Made by a program: the position numbers and the translations under genes
DNA from: Riptortus pedestris
Taxonomy: Eukaryota; Arthropoda; Insecta; Hemiptera; Alydidae
Direction of reading: 5' to 3'
NCBI GenBank assembly: GCA_019009955.1
Contig: CM032233.1
Location: 68,338,501 to 68,402,500 of the forward strand
DNA length: 64,000 nucleotides
Shown: positions 11,441-23,752 of the stretch, one piece after another
Layout of the letters: each line of letters starts with the position of its first letter
Numbering within the stretch: the stretch's first letter is position 1
The notes under the pieces: model-generated
Databases searched by the model: none
What the model saw: the letters and a program-made list of their open reading frames with translations, nothing else
Told to the model about the DNA's origin: nothing

Positions 11441-12645
11441 AGAAGATTAGAGTACTGATAATGGGTCAGAAGCAATACCGAACTAAATGGATTCTATGAT
11501 GAATCCGATAACATCTATTCAGAGAATTTTTACGAGAAATTGGTCAACATCCACAAAATATTGATCCCATTATTTTACAAAAGTCTTTTTTTCTGTTCTA
11601 TTGCATTTTAATGAACTTTTCTAAGTACGGCTATTTCAAGTAAAGACCTCATGAGTCTTATAGGGTTATTACGACGAGGAAAATATCTTATCTTCTTCAT
11701 TAGTTATATGCACTCACGTGAATGCTTCGTCACGAAACAATGGAACAATTACATTACGATGATGTTAATTGCAGATAAGTTTTGTTATTTGAAATGTATT
11801 GAATATATTTTAGACTAAATTCATTATGTTAGGAAATAGTTGAAAGAACGGTGTTTGAGTTAATTTTTATATTGTTAATCGGAGAATTGTTTCTTACCTA
11901 TAACAGATAATGTTCCAGTAAGGACAATGTTACTTAAAGTCAGAACGAATATTTTTCATATTAATTCATTTTAATCCTTCCACCCTTAATGAATTTATAA
12001 TAGCATTATAGCGTTATCTAAATTTTAAAACTAAATTAATAGAATGATTTTGGAATTCCTGTATACGTCAGAATAATATTCCCAATAACTAAACGAAATT
12101 AACAGCAAAAATATTTTGATAATTATGGTGTTGAAAAATGGAAATTGCGAACTTAATCGTTTAGGGATTTCAAAATTCAAACGTTGGTATTTTTATAGCT
12201 TAATCTAAGACTCTTCAACAAAATGTTTCATCTAATTACACATTATCGTGGTTTCTCAAAATATTTCCACGAACACATTTAGATTTAGGGGTTAGAGCTC
12301 AGTTAGAGCTGTCTCCAAAAGTTAAAAAGATAAACAGCCTGAGACTCAAAATCTTACGGAAAGATCTAAATATAGCTTAAGAAAGAGTAATGTTCTAACA
12401 GTATTTATTACTTGTATTCGTGATATATAAGGATCCTTTATTGCGTCATGATTCATTTCAATAACCTATCTAGAGTTATATTAAATTTCATTTCATCCAG
12501 TCCGCAATCGACCAGAAGAACATTTTCATTCTCACCCTTCTTTATTTCAGTAAAGATTTGACTCCATTTACTGTTGAAGATCATTATCCATATTACAATC
12601 ACCCCTTTACCAATAGGATCTTAGAATGGTATTAGTTATCCATTT
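11441..12645. other. AT-rich intron, no feature seen
   Basis: No coding, RNA or repeat feature that I can support in about 1.2 kb. Confidence 0.55.
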
Positions 12646-13262
12646 TTAGCAGATTTCAGCTATTGAGGTCGTACTCATGATGCGATTTTCGAAATTTTTC
12701 TTCATATGTCCATCGATCCTACCCAGGAGATGACGAAAATGAGGTCCGTTCAAAACTGTACATATATTTGTCTGTTACCGCTCTAGCGGCCGCAATTTTT
12801 GTCTTATCGTTACCAAACTTAACTTGATATATAATCGCTTTATACAAAAAGAAAGATCAAGTTCGTTAACAGCTGAAATCGCACCAGGGGAGGGGGGGGG
12901 TTTAGAGGGGAAGAATTAAGAATTTTGAAAATTCTTTATATCTCCGTTATTATGCGTCGGATTGAAAAATTCTATAGAACCAATCCTATTGCAAATGTAA
13001 TGTTCTATATATGTTGTTATGTGTATTTTTTCACTATCTTGATTATTAACTGAGATATTTGCATTTTTTAGTTTTCGGTCATCAGTAAAGCCCCACTCCT
13101 ACTCATCTCATATTAACAATATTCTATTATGTTATGAAGCACTTTATTTGAAGCTTAAATACCAAATATTGTTTTCATTAAACATTTAAGTTTTGAGATA
13201 AAAGCCAATACGTGGCCCACGTGGGAAATCTGCTTAGTTAACGCAGCCCCTGCGCGACGGAC
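12646..13262 (-). mobile_element. H-element, both ends present, microsatellite lost
   Basis: The hairpin end TTAGCAGATTTC has lost half of its palindrome. ATGAGGTCCGTTCAAAACTG is followed by only ACATATAT in place of the usual (AT)n. The rest is typical: GCTCTAGCGGCCGCAA, AGGGGAGGGGGGGGTTTAG and ATTGAAAAATTCTATAGAAC. The distal version carries CCACTCCTACTCATC and TTGAAGCTTAAATACC, and the end is TGCGCGACGGA. Confidence 0.9.
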
Positions 13263-13671
13263 TTTCCTTCGTCCTCGAGGTTGTATTGGCTGCTAACTCT
13301 CCCACTTAAATAGGCATTAATTACCTCATACCTGTAAACTTTAATGTCATATATGTGCTTATAATCCCCATATTAACGATTCCATCTGTCTGACTTAAAT
13401 TGTAAATCTTGCCCGAATTCAACAACGCTTTCATAGGAGTCTGACCAGTTCTTTGACGCTACATTTTCTCTTAGAGCTGAATGGTATTAAGCTATGGTTA
13501 TCTGTGCAGTGCCTCCCCGGATCTCCATATGTTTCCGTTCTTTTCTCGGGATCTATCCGTTGGCACAACTGACTGATAAACCCAGCCTCATTCAACCGAA
13601 CTATATACTGGTTAAACATACATACAAAATCCTTTCATGTTGAATAAACGATTGATTACCTTATTATTATT
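13263..13671. other. Unassigned intron sequence
   Basis: The 62-codon frame at 13431-13619 (minus) has no recognised domain. No other feature. Confidence 0.5.
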
Positions 13672-13784
13672 ATTTTACTTCCCTTTACGAAGTTAAGGAA
13701 GTATTGTAATCGTGGAAATTTTAGGTTTTCAAATTCCAGCGGAATCATCCGTTTTCACCTCCTCCTCCAAACCCTAAACCCTGA
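13672..13784 (+). repeat. Second hairpin-ended repeat, partial copy
   Basis: TTTACTTCCCTTTACGAAG pairs imperfectly with the following TTAAGGAAGTA to form a terminal hairpin. GTAATCGTGGAAATTTTAGG, TTCCAGCGGAATCATCCG and TTTTCACCTCC follow. The copy at 40408-40560 shares the order hairpin, GAAGTATTGT, GTTTTCA and ATCCGTTTT. It is distinct from the H-element. Confidence 0.5.
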
Positions 13785-13873
13785 GTAGGATTGATGCTCA
13801 TTAGAAGATAAGTTTCGAAAATCTCGTCATGAGTACAAACTCAATAGCAGATTTTCCTTAAGGGAAATCTATT
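13785..13873 (+). repeat. H-element hairpin-end fragment
   Basis: GAGTAGGATTGATGCTCATT, then CGAAAATCTCGTCATGAG, CTCAATAGCAGATTTTCC, the TTAAGG hairpin and AAATCTATTAA. Confidence 0.75.
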
Positions 13874-14573
13874 AAAAATAAGTTTGGTAATGACGGTATG
13901 GGTACTGAGAGTCAACGGAAACAGATTCTCAATATAATCACTATTTTTCATACTATAAACCTAGTTGGAATGGGCGGCTGTACATGGCATTCAAAACCCA
14001 TCATTCTAGGCGTACACGGTTTGGTATCAACGCAGAGTTCATCAACGTCCTAACACACCCCTGCGTCCACCATTTTAACACGAGTAAAAGTTACTTAGTC
14101 ACTTCATTGACGAAGAGCTCTAATGACGAAGCTATATTTTAAATAAGAAGTTAGTGTCCAAAGAATTGGGATCATCTCTTAGAATCCATAAGATCGGCAA
14201 GTATATATATTTTATTTTTATCTAAATATTTCCCATATCTCCTTGTTTCTCGACAGAAACAGCCGTTTCATTCGTGCTACTCCATTTACTTAGAATTCGT
14301 ATGAACGCATTTTATTCAAATTTTTATGATGACTAAGAACCAAGGTAAAGATATTTAAAATTGAGGAGTGTTGGGAATTAGAATTTACAAGGGATATCAA
14401 TATAACTGAAGAGCCCAGACAAACTAAGATACTTACCCCATAATACTAAACGACATACACTATTTAGAGCTTTAAAAAGCCATTTCAAAATTGTCTAAAA
14501 TTGGAGCGTGAAAGATTTGAATAAAATTTATATAATCTTTTTAGATATAAAAATTCTGACTCTTAATTGTCTT
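13874..14573. other. Unassigned intron sequence
   Basis: No gene or known repeat recognised. Confidence 0.5.
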
Positions 14574-14698
14574 TTAGCAGATTTCTCTAAAGGGAAATCA
14601 GCTATTGGTTGTACTCATTGCGCGATTTTCGAAATCGTTTTGTTCAAATATCCATTGATCCTACTCAGGAAACGTCGAAAATAATGTCCGTTCAAAAC

Positions 14699-14735
<37 letters not shown>

Positions 14736-14736
14736 C

Positions 14737-14833
<97 letters not shown>

Positions 14834-15322
14834 GGTAGAGACAAGGAGTTGGGATTTAAAGGGGGGGAGTTCAAAAATTCTAAATATTTCCGTTATCTTG
14901 TTCAAATATTCATGTTCTATACGCCAACACGATATTTCAACCCTTTCATGGAATACTAAAGTTTATATGAGGTAATGGATTAATTAAGATGGAGGGGGTG
15001 GATTTTAATTACAATGAGCCAGATCAAAACTTTTTATATAACCAATTTTGTCGAAATTATAATTTTCTGCAACTATTGTTCTATGCATGTTTGCTCAAAC
15101 TGGAATATTAGTCAAGTTGTTTGTATTTGTTGGATTTTAGCATTTAGCAAATCCCCACATCTGCTCCTCCGAGTTTCACATTAAGTACATCAGTCACTAA
15201 ACATCTCATATCAAGGGAACAATTTAAGTCCTATTTCCATTGGCTTCTTACTATGGTGAGGTGAGATCATCAGTGAGCCATTTCAATCTGTTTAGTTTAC
15301 TCAGCCTCCTACGTGACGGGCG
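14574..15322 (-). mobile_element. H-element with expanded (TA)n(GA)n core
   Basis: Hairpin end TTAGCAGATTTCTCT, AAAGGGAAATC at 14574. The central microsatellite is a compound (TA)n then (GA)n at 14699-14829, unlike the simple (AT)n in most copies. The distal half is the alternative version, with GGTGAGGTGAGATCATCAG and CAGTGAGCCATTTC, ending TACGTGACGGGCG. The interval also includes a GGGGGGGAG tract. Confidence 0.85.
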
Positions 15323-15925
15323 TTTTTCTTCAGTTCTAGGGCTGTAGGTAATACCGCTCTAATGAAAGGACATTTATAAAATTAGACACGTTTCTTTCTA
15401 AGATCTGGGGTGGTTAGGGGGATCTGGGTTTGTTACATCGTCTTCTAGCATTCATCACAGTTCCCAGCTAGAGACCTGGACTGGCGGGGCCCAAGCTTCC
15501 GTAGGTTGGGTCTGGTTCGTTATATTCTTAATATATGTTTTATTTTAATAATTCATTTTTTAATCTTTTATGTGATAAAACGAGATTAAACCACTTTTTT
15601 GTAATTTAATACCTCTATATATTATGTATCTATATATCTATACATTTTGAAATAAATAAATTCGAAAGATGCAAATCGCCTGAATATTCCCTATTCTTTC
15701 CTTATATCTCCAGTTGGAGATGCTCGCAGGTATTTTATTACTTTTTTTTCATTATATTATATTTAAATCTGGTTATATTTTATTGCGTAACAGGCACTTT
15801 TTAAAACTCTTAACTTCGTTTATTTGTTATTTTACTCTCCTCAGGGGAACTCCATTATATATAATTGACTTTGAGTCGGTTGCTGTCTTTCCCAATGAGT
15901 GCATGCAAGTAGCTCTGAAGATGGA
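15323..15925. other. Unassigned intron sequence
   Basis: No gene. The small open frame 15714-15950 runs into the Penelope-like motif and has no domain support. Confidence 0.5.
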
Positions 15926-15965
15926 GACAATAGTCTTCGAAAGCGCTTAGCCCTGAAATAAAAAA
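15926..15965 (+). repeat. Penelope-like terminal motif with hammerhead-like core
   Basis: The best of three such motifs: CTGAAGAT, then GGAGAC-AATA-GTCTTC (6-bp stem II including one G-U), then GAAA, GCGC, TTAGCCC and TGAAATAAA. An AGCT before the CTGAAGA box can pair partly with AGCC after the TT, as a short stem I. The short GCGC stem III resembles the minimal ribozymes reported in Penelope-like elements. There is no adjacent coding region. Confidence 0.55.
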
Positions 15966-16039
15966 ATTGTGAAGAATTGGACGTTTTTCTCTCTTTCTCC
16001 AAGTAAACATTCTTCACTTCCAACAAATACTGCCGTGGA

Positions 16040-16135
16040 ACAGTACTATTTTTGTTTAATTGGGTTTTTCAAAACGTCTCGCGGGCCGGAGCAAACCTTT
16101 CCGCGGGCCGGGGGTTGCCCACATATGCTCTAGGC
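16040..16135. repeat. hAT-like element fragment (right end)
   Basis: GTTTTTCAAAACGTCTCG, CGGGCCGGAGCAAACC, CGGGCCGGGGGTTGCCC and ACATATGCTCTAGG closely match the right end of the element at 60852-61191. The left end is absent. Confidence 0.6.
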
Positions 16136-16194
16136 TATGATAGTATTGCAGAGGCGAATAGTTTTAAGCCACTAATTATCTCATGTTCAGGTTA

Positions 16195-16306
16195 AATTAA
16201 GACTAGGGGGAAATACAGAATAGATGTTCAGGCGTTATCATCAGCGTCATTTACTAGTACATTGGAAATCTGGTTAGTTTACTCAGCACCTGAGTGATGG
16301 GTGTTT
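16195..16306 (-). repeat. H-element distal-end fragment
   Basis: TTGGAAATCTGGTTAGTTTAC, TCAGCACC and TGAGTGATGGGTG correspond to the non-hairpin terminus, with diverged sequence before it. Confidence 0.55.
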
Positions 16307-16440
16307 TTCCTTTTGAGCTATTACATACATTATTAATTTATCATATCCAGCGTAAGCTACAATTCTTTCAAGTGCATTGGGCAATTGCTAACAATTAAAT
16401 AGAGATGAGAATGTACCTATTTCGGCAATTGTATGTCAGT

Positions 16441-16488
16441 CCTACACTGAAAATCTACTTTATTTACGCAGTCACAGCGTCCAGGACT
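16441..16488 (-). repeat. H-element distal-end fragment abutting the next copy
   Basis: GAAAATCTACTTTATTTACG, CAGTCACAGCGTCCAGGACT is a diverged non-hairpin terminus. It ends immediately before the TTTTAGCAG hairpin terminus of the next H-element. Confidence 0.6.
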
Positions 16489-16490
16489 TT

Positions 16491-17033
16491 TAGCAGATTT
16501 CCCTTAAGGGAAATCAGCTATTGAAGTCGTACTCATGACGCGATTTTCGAAAACCTTCTTCAAATATCCATCAATCCTACCCAGGAGATGACAGAAATGA
16601 GGTCCGTTCAAAATTATATATATATTTGTCTGTTAACGCTCTAGCGGTCGCAATTTTTATTTGATCGTTACCAAACTCGATATTTAAGCGTTTTATGTAA
16701 AAATACAGATGAAGTTCGTTAATGACTAAAATTGGACCAGTGGGAGAGGGGGGTGGTTTTAGACGGTAGGAGTTTCGAAAATTTGAAATATCTCCGTTAC
16801 TATACGTCGGATCGAAACATTGCATACAATCAATCTTATTACAAATTAAATTTACTATAAATATTGTTATATACATTTATTCTCTATTTTGAATATTAAC
16901 TGAGATATTTGCATTTTTACTAAATGTGGGCAGATAACGGACGAGAGTGAGTTTCCCACCAAAAGCCGTTGTCTCTTTGGTAAAACTTCACGTAGGAAAT
17001 GGGCTTAGTTTACGCAGCCCCTGCGTGACGGAC
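16491..17033 (-). mobile_element. H-element, full length
   Basis: Hairpin end TTAGCAGATTTCCC, TTAAGGGAAATC. ATGAGGTCCGTTCAAAATT leads to a short (AT)n, then GCTCTAGCGGTCGCAA, GGGAGAGGGGGGTGG and GTCGGATCGAAACATTGC. The distal version has GATAACGGACGAGAGTGAG, TTTCCCACCAAAAGC, then CTTAGTTTACGCAGCCCC and TGCGTGACGGA. Length is 543 bp. Confidence 0.92.
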
Positions 17034-18838
17034 TTTTATCAAGATGAGAATGCCTATTTATTTACTCGTTTATAAAAATCAATACAAAAAGACACTTTCG
17101 GCATTCCTGTTGGTGGAGACTTTCATAGCTGGCAAGCGTTTTCGGGCAGAATTATCAAAAGTTGTACTGAGTTAGTTATCCCTGAGTCAATTGGTCTCGA
17201 AACCAGTTGCACAACCAAATAAAGTTTCTTTTGGGGCTAACAGGGCTCAATAAAAAACCGAGTGATAAAAAGCGTCAGCCAGTCGTACTGCATGATAAGC
17301 AAGTGGCGACAGTATTCATCGTTATATATACTGGCGTAACTAACCCTTCATTTGATATACAGTTGGACATTGTTACGTATTTCTCCCCTTATGTAAGGTG
17401 GCCTTGGGACATAGAATTGTGTCCATTAAGATGGATCTGGTGTGTTATGATAAACAGAGCATTTAGAGAAGAAGGATAGGAATGGGGATTTGGCTATGAC
17501 GTCGAAGAATACATCAATATTCCCATGGGTGGCGTTGTTGGACACATAGAACGATGCATAATGGATTCTTGGGAGGGTTTTGAGCGGGAATCTCTGTCTT
17601 ATGGTATGTTTATATTGGAACAGTGCTATCCCTCATCCCGATCCATCTCAATTTCTTCCTCTTATTTCCTCTTTCAATTCCCCATCCCCTTTCTATAGAA
17701 CTTGAACACTTAAGAAGATGTCCATGGCCACCATGGTGTAAAAAAAAATCCACCGCCAACTAAAGAACTGAAACTAGTCCTGCTTAAAATAAGCATATTT
17801 CAGTCGTACTAGAATGGAATCGCTGATGGCATTATATTAAATTTTATTTTCATTTTCTCCAGCACTATGAAAATTTTTTCATGCATTTTATTCAAAATTA
17901 TTTCATTTGAAAGTAATGTAGGATTTCTCCGTTCTAACACATCGTTTCGAAAAATGTCATAGAACATTTTTTTTTAAATCTTTTATGATAAACAAAAATG
18001 TTACTATACAAATATTAAGTATCTAATATGTATGAAGAAATTTGTATTTTCTTTATTTACTCCCAATTTAAACCCATTTAGTCGATTTTGATTAAATTGG
18101 GAGGTAAACAACTAGACGGACCAACATTCCTAAAGAAGAAATTTATATATTCTGAAGTTAGTTGTTTTTGAGTTACACGAGATACGGATAATTCCGTTTT
18201 AGCATTAACAAAAAGATATTAAGAAATGGACTTGGTCGGTACACGTATTAAGAATAGAATATGATAAACGATAATGAACCCCAGATGACTCTAAATTCAT
18301 GTCCGAATCTAAAGGTTTTCTTGGCGAATCCTCAATAATTGGACTAAATTGATAATAAATTATCTAATATGTTATTCTGTCCCCATTGGCTGGGACTAAC
18401 TGTAACTAATTATCCTTGAAGGGTTCTTTTTATCAGCAGGCCATAAAGTAAAATATGATAGTTAATAAAGAATGTAGCATAAGATGTACATCAAAACAGG
18501 TATATTAGATACGTTTTAGCTGAACTACTAAACAATTTATGAAATGAAGCTACCAACTGAGTTATAAAAATCGCGTTTCATTGTTTAATACCATGCTCCT
18601 ATAACAGTTACTACGTAAAACTGCAAAATACTTTTGTAATAAGTATTTCATTAAAATAGAACAGAAATATTACCAACTTATAAAAGGCTATAATAAAAAG
18701 AAATCTTGAAAAACATTTAGGAAAATATTTAATAAAATAACTTAATAGTAAAATAATGAAATTAATTTTCAAAAATACCTAATTTATCGTCATTCATATT
18801 TAAATTTTTTGAAGGAGATGTTTGTATATTATATGTAT
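17034..18838. other. Unassigned intron sequence
   Basis: No feature that I can support in 1.8 kb. The 90-codon frame at 17207-17479 has mixed composition but no recognisable domain, and no splice context that would make it an exon. Confidence 0.5.
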
Positions 18839-19145
18839 GAATCATATTTACTTTCACACCCGTAGTGGAATTTCTTTTTAGCATTCATTTCCTATGCCTT
18901 GCAAAGGATTTCGCTGATCTGAATAGCGTATTTTTTACGTGGTTTAGAAGAACAATTAAATCAAAACTAAAGAGAGAGCCGATTAGTAACAAGAAGGCTT
19001 TAATTCTTCAACTCATGCATACTCTTTGTAGTGTAAAATATAATACTTGAAGCCTTAACAATTATTTACTCACATCCTTTGGGGACTGTGCAAATTTATC
19101 AAGAGATTAACTCATAGAAAATAATTCGACGTAAATGCTGAATGC
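18839..19145. repeat. Inverted duplication, left arm
   Basis: Reverse-complement match to 20758-21090. Shared landmarks are ATCATATTTACTTTCA, CATTCATTTCCTATGCC, GTGGTTTAGAAGAACAA, TTACTCACATCCTTTGGGGACT and AATTCGACGTAAATGCT. The arms have diverged by many substitutions and small indels. The frame open here (18865-19050) is interrupted by stops in the other arm, so this is probably non-coding. Confidence 0.8.
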
Positions 19146-19274
19146 TTTAGCGTTGTTAAGGCTAAAAGATCAAAACAGCAATCAATATTAGAGCGGAGAG
19201 GGTGTTTTAATTAATCAGGAACTAAGAGGCACCAATTTATTTGAAAGACTTTCACTGATCTTCGCATCATATTC

Positions 19275-19425
19275 CGATCCGATGAGTAGAGCTGGAGCTA
19301 GAGTAAACAAAAAAAGTACGAATAACTCGCTTAATATTTGTGTTACGAAAAAATGTAGAAAACAAAATTGTAGAACGAGATTGGTTCTATAATGTTTTTC
19401 GATCCGACTCATAACAACACAAACG
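19275..19425 (+). repeat. H-element fragment (alternative distal version)
   Basis: TCCGATCCGATGAGTAGAG, AGTACGAATAACTCGCTTAA, GTGTTACGAAAAAATGTAG and TTTTTCGATCCGACTCATAA. Both ends are missing. Confidence 0.7.
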
Positions 19426-19845
19426 TTTTTACATATGCTTTATGACTGTTCAAAATTTAATCAAAATAGATCAAATTTAATAATGAATATAATATTAAAA
19501 TGAGGTAATTGGCCAGGACCACCTCATATTATATTTAACAAATATAATAAAGAACTTATAAAGTTTATCAAATGTATAGATATGGATGTAGCAAAAATAC
19601 ATTGTAAAGTTGATTGTGAGGGATGGGAATCATAATTCAATATATTTGGCTTACATAGACTCGCAAACTAAACGTCGGTTGTGTTTACTTTAACTGATTT
19701 GTTTTTGTTCTTATTTTGTTTATTTATTTACTTTCTCATTTCATTTATTAATTTTATTTGTAATTATCTTACTTATTTTAATATTTTATTTTATTATTAT
19801 TATTTCTTTTATATTATATTTAGAGATATTATAGATAGTTGATTA
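19426..19845. other. Unassigned AT-rich sequence
   Basis: T-rich with no recognised feature. Confidence 0.45.
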
Positions 19846-19847
19846 AC

Positions 19848-19904
<57 letters not shown>
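19846..19904. repeat. (TA)n microsatellite, left of Tc1-type MITE
   Basis: About 27 TA units ending directly at the transposon terminus. With 20519-20627 it looks like one microsatellite split by the insertion. Confidence 0.95.
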
Positions 19905-20633
<729 letters not shown>

Positions 20634-20757
20634 TGTAAAATAAAAATGTACATAACATAATCATACATGTAAAAAAATACCACGTGGCAATTGAACGTGT
20701 ATTCAAATAAATAACTCCTTATAGGGTTACTATGAGGAGAAAAAAAAAATGTTTTTA

Positions 20758-21090
20758 TGAATTTAGCATTTACGTCGAATTATTTTTGTAGTTGTTAAAA
20801 CATCGATAAATGTGTAGAGTCCCCAAAGGATGTGAGTAAATAATTGTTAATGTTTCAAGTATTAAATTTTACACTACAAGCAGTATACTTGAGTTGAAGA
20901 CGGCTTTAAGCCCCTGTACGATTGCTACTACTCGGCTATCCCTTTAGTTTTGATTTAATTGATACTTCACATTGTTCTTCTAAACCACATAGAAAATACG
21001 CTCTTCAGATCAGCTAAATCTTAGCCAGGCATAGGAAATGAATGCAAAAAAGCAAGTCCACTCCGGGTATGAAAGTAAATATGATTGTTT
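20758..21090. repeat. Inverted duplication, right arm
   Basis: Reverse complement of 18839-19145. Landmarks are AGCATTTACGTCGAATTATT, AGTCCCCAAAGGATGTGAGT, TTCTTCTAAACCAC and GGCATAGGAAATGAATG. The two arms enclose an H-element fragment, the (TA)n tract and the Tc1-type MITE. Stops interrupt the frame that is open in the left arm. Confidence 0.8.
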
Positions 21091-21094
21091 AGTG

Positions 21095-21270
21095 AAGGCT
21101 GAAAATATAAAAATGCAAAAAGTATACGGAATAATATTTATAAAGTATTCAATTTGCAACGAGATTGTTAATATACAAAGTTTCAATCAGACACATAATT
21201 TCGGAGATATTTTGAATTTTCGATTTCCCACCTTCCACTCGGTCCTAACGAACTTCATCTATCTAATAAT
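21095..21270 (+). repeat. H-element fragment (middle)
   Basis: AAGGCTGAAAATATAAAAATGC, then CAATTTGCAACGAGATTG, ACATAATTTCGGAGATATTT and AACGAACTTCATCT. It is truncated before the microsatellite. Confidence 0.7.
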
Positions 21271-21271
21271 A

Positions 21272-22117
21272 AATAAACCTACATACTAACACAACACCAC
21301 CGTGAACATTAAATGAATAAATACAAACGAATAAGAAATGTTTCCCTGCCGGCGGGAAGCGTCTCAAATGTAAATAAACAGGTCTCCCAACGGCCACCGG
21401 AAAGAAAAATAATAACTGAAGCATCAGAAGATAACATATTTATTTTATTGAAACCTATGTACTATACCCAGTACTGAAATTTATAATGAATCAGAATAAT
21501 TTTTATCTCAATCAATCCAATTTTAGTCGTCCAAGAATTTAAGATGGGGGGTCACAAAAACATTTTTGCATCTATCTCGTATAATAAAGGTCTCTGAAAA
21601 ACAACATTTAGTATTTGAGCTTCGAATAATGTGGTTTATTATATAACAGAGTATTTTTTATGTAACACGAGTAGAAGTGGGGGTTTACTGAAGCCTCAAA
21701 ACTGAAAAATGCAAATATCTCGGTTAATATTCAAAATAGAATAGTACATAACAGAATTTATAGTAAATTTAATTTTCAATAAGATTGCATCTATACAATA
21801 TTTCGATCCGACGTATCGTAACAGAGAGATTTCGATCTTTCGAAATTCCTCCCCTCTAAACCCCCTCTCCTCCTGGTCTGATTTCAGCCGTTAACGAACT
21901 CGACCTTTCTTTTTACATAAAACGACTAAATATCGAGTTTGGTAACGATTAAACAATAATTGCGACCGCTAGAGCGGTAACAGACAAATATATATCTATT
22001 TGAATGGACCTCATTTTCGTCATCTCTTAGGTAGGATCGATGGATTTGAAAAAATTTTAAAAATCGCGTCCTGAGTACGACCTCAATAGCTGATTTTCCT
22101 TAGGGGAAATCTGCTAA
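21272..22117 (+). mobile_element. H-element, long distal version, 5' end missing
   Basis: Starts inside the distal half (CATACTAACACAACACCACC, then GCCGGCGGGAAGCGTC). It runs through AATGAATCAGAATAATTTTT, GAGTAGAAGTGGGGGTTTAC, CCTCCCCTCTAAACCCCC and GACCGCTAGAGCGGTAACAG. The central microsatellite is short. GGTAGGATCGATGGATTTG, ACGACCTCAATAGCTG, the hairpin and CTGCTAA (ending 22117) complete it. Confidence 0.88.
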
Positions 22118-22153
22118 AAATTGCGGTTAAAGTGGTATTAGTCATTTCATTTT

Positions 22154-22226
22154 GAAGGGGCCTCATTTTCGTCATGATTGTCGCCTGGGCAAGATCGATG
22201 GGCATTTGAAGAAATTTTTCGAAAGT
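22154..22226 (+). repeat. H-element fragment (pre-hairpin block)
   Basis: GGGGCCTCATTTTCGTCATG, CGCCTGGGCAAGATCGATGG, GCATTTGAAGAAATTTTTCG. A second, separate piece just after the preceding copy. Confidence 0.75.
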
Positions 22227-22415
22227 TGAAATTATTACATATGTATTATGTGATTCCTTTACAACCAAACTCAACCTTTTCGAAATAATTGCTTCACCAA
22301 GAACCCGTTTAGCGTGAATTATTCTGAAACAAGACATCTCTCATTCTTAGTATGGTTTTAATCTAAATATAAAGCTCGTATGGTGAGAGGGAGTAGAATT
22401 TGGGAAGCTGTGTTG

Positions 22416-22603
22416 GCTTGATGCCGGGGCTTCAAGGAGGGGGTGTCTGCCTTTCGGTTCGATATGCCCTCCGCCAGCCTAGCCGTCTCCGATGGGTCTC
22501 CGCCAATTGCCACTTGCCTTTTTATTTCTACCATTCGGATGACTATACTTCTTCTATATATGAGTCCTAGATACTCCTAACTATTTGTTGAAGGAAATGC
22601 ACT
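22416..22603 (-). other. GC-rich open frame of unknown origin
   Basis: Stands out from its surroundings in GC content, and one minus-strand frame is open for about 60 codons from a stop near 22590. The first ATG gives MVEIKRQVAIGGDPSETARL, then AEGISNRKADTPSLKPRHQA. Composition and codon use look coding-like, but I recognise no family and see no strong splice site. It could be an exon remnant, a captured gene piece or part of an unrecognised retroelement. Confidence 0.3.
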
Positions 22604-23139
22604 CTAGTTCTATTGATGTTTGTTTGCAATGCTATAACTGTGCTCAATGGAAAAACAACGTATGAAGACCCAGAGCCAATCCCTTCATTGCTGTGTCATA
22701 CCGACCACCAGTTTACTATTTCTATATACTTGAAGCTCCCAGCAGTTTCATCATACTGGACAACGGGTAAAATATATAAATTGTTGTGTCGATGGGACCA
22801 GAGGTTTCAGTTCCCTGAAAAACGCTCTTCGTTTAAGAAAGTCAGTTTTAAAGAAACAATTCCAAGTTTTGAAAAAAAAAATAACTCCGTCACGCAGAGC
22901 CTGCTTAAACTAAGCGGATTTCCCACGTGAAGTTTTACAATAGAGAAATCTGCACTCTGCTAACACTTAACACCACTGAGTGAGTAAATACAAACGGTAA
23001 TGAGACATCTTTCAGTTAATTTTAATAACCTCCCAAAGGAAACGGCGTCTGAATTGTAAACAAATTGGTCTGCCAACCACTCAGAGCTGAACATATAGAT
23101 TGACATATTCTTCACCGGAGAGAATAAAAATTACTGATA

Positions 23140-23752
23140 CACTCAACCGCAAAAAAAAACCGGACACTTAGATTTAGTCTTATAATTTTGTTAAATACTT
23201 AATATACATGTATATTAATCTTTTTAATTAAAATAATTGGTTAATCTATAGGTTATTTAAACAAAATCTGCCAAAAGTGAATAATTTTTATTGATTATTT
23301 ACAAAAAAATACAAAATAAAAAAAAAGAAAAAGATAAATTAACATATTTAAAAAAAAAAATTATTCTTCATTTTTATTACAGTGAATGGTAGACTTCACT
23401 ACCCCAAGCGTTTCGGCAATGTAACGTAAGCTCCGGCCTTCCATCTAAGTTTGAAAAACCCATTATTCTGGACCGAAATAAAAATAAAACATTAATTAAA
23501 GAAAATGCTTGGTTAATAATTAAAGATGTTTAAATATGCGAAAAACTACTTACAGTTTAGAATAGATCAACTTCACGACAAATAAATCTAATCTGAGTTT
23601 TATCTAATTGTTTACTAATCCTGAAGGGATTAGTTCAATGGACTTAGACTCTAAATTCTCTGTAATAACTAGAATACCCACATAAAGAAAATTGCTGAAA
23701 ATTAGCTTTTAATACGATAAATGAAGTGTCCGGTTTTTTTTGCGGTTGAGTG
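23140..23752 (-). mobile_element. Tc1-type MITE with transposase HTH relic, copy 2
   Basis: Same family as 19905-20518 in the opposite orientation. Both ends are intact (CACTCAACCGC..., GCGGTTGAGTG) with TA at 23138-23139 and 23753-23754. Length is 613 bp. The minus strand reads EGRSLRYIAETLGVVKSTIH, closer to the expected Tc1 helix-turn-helix than copy 1. It is inserted in an H-element. Confidence 0.92.

Noticed and set aside
17207..17479. 90-codon open frame
   Set aside because: No recognisable domain, no splice-site context, and no conservation evidence visible from sequence alone.
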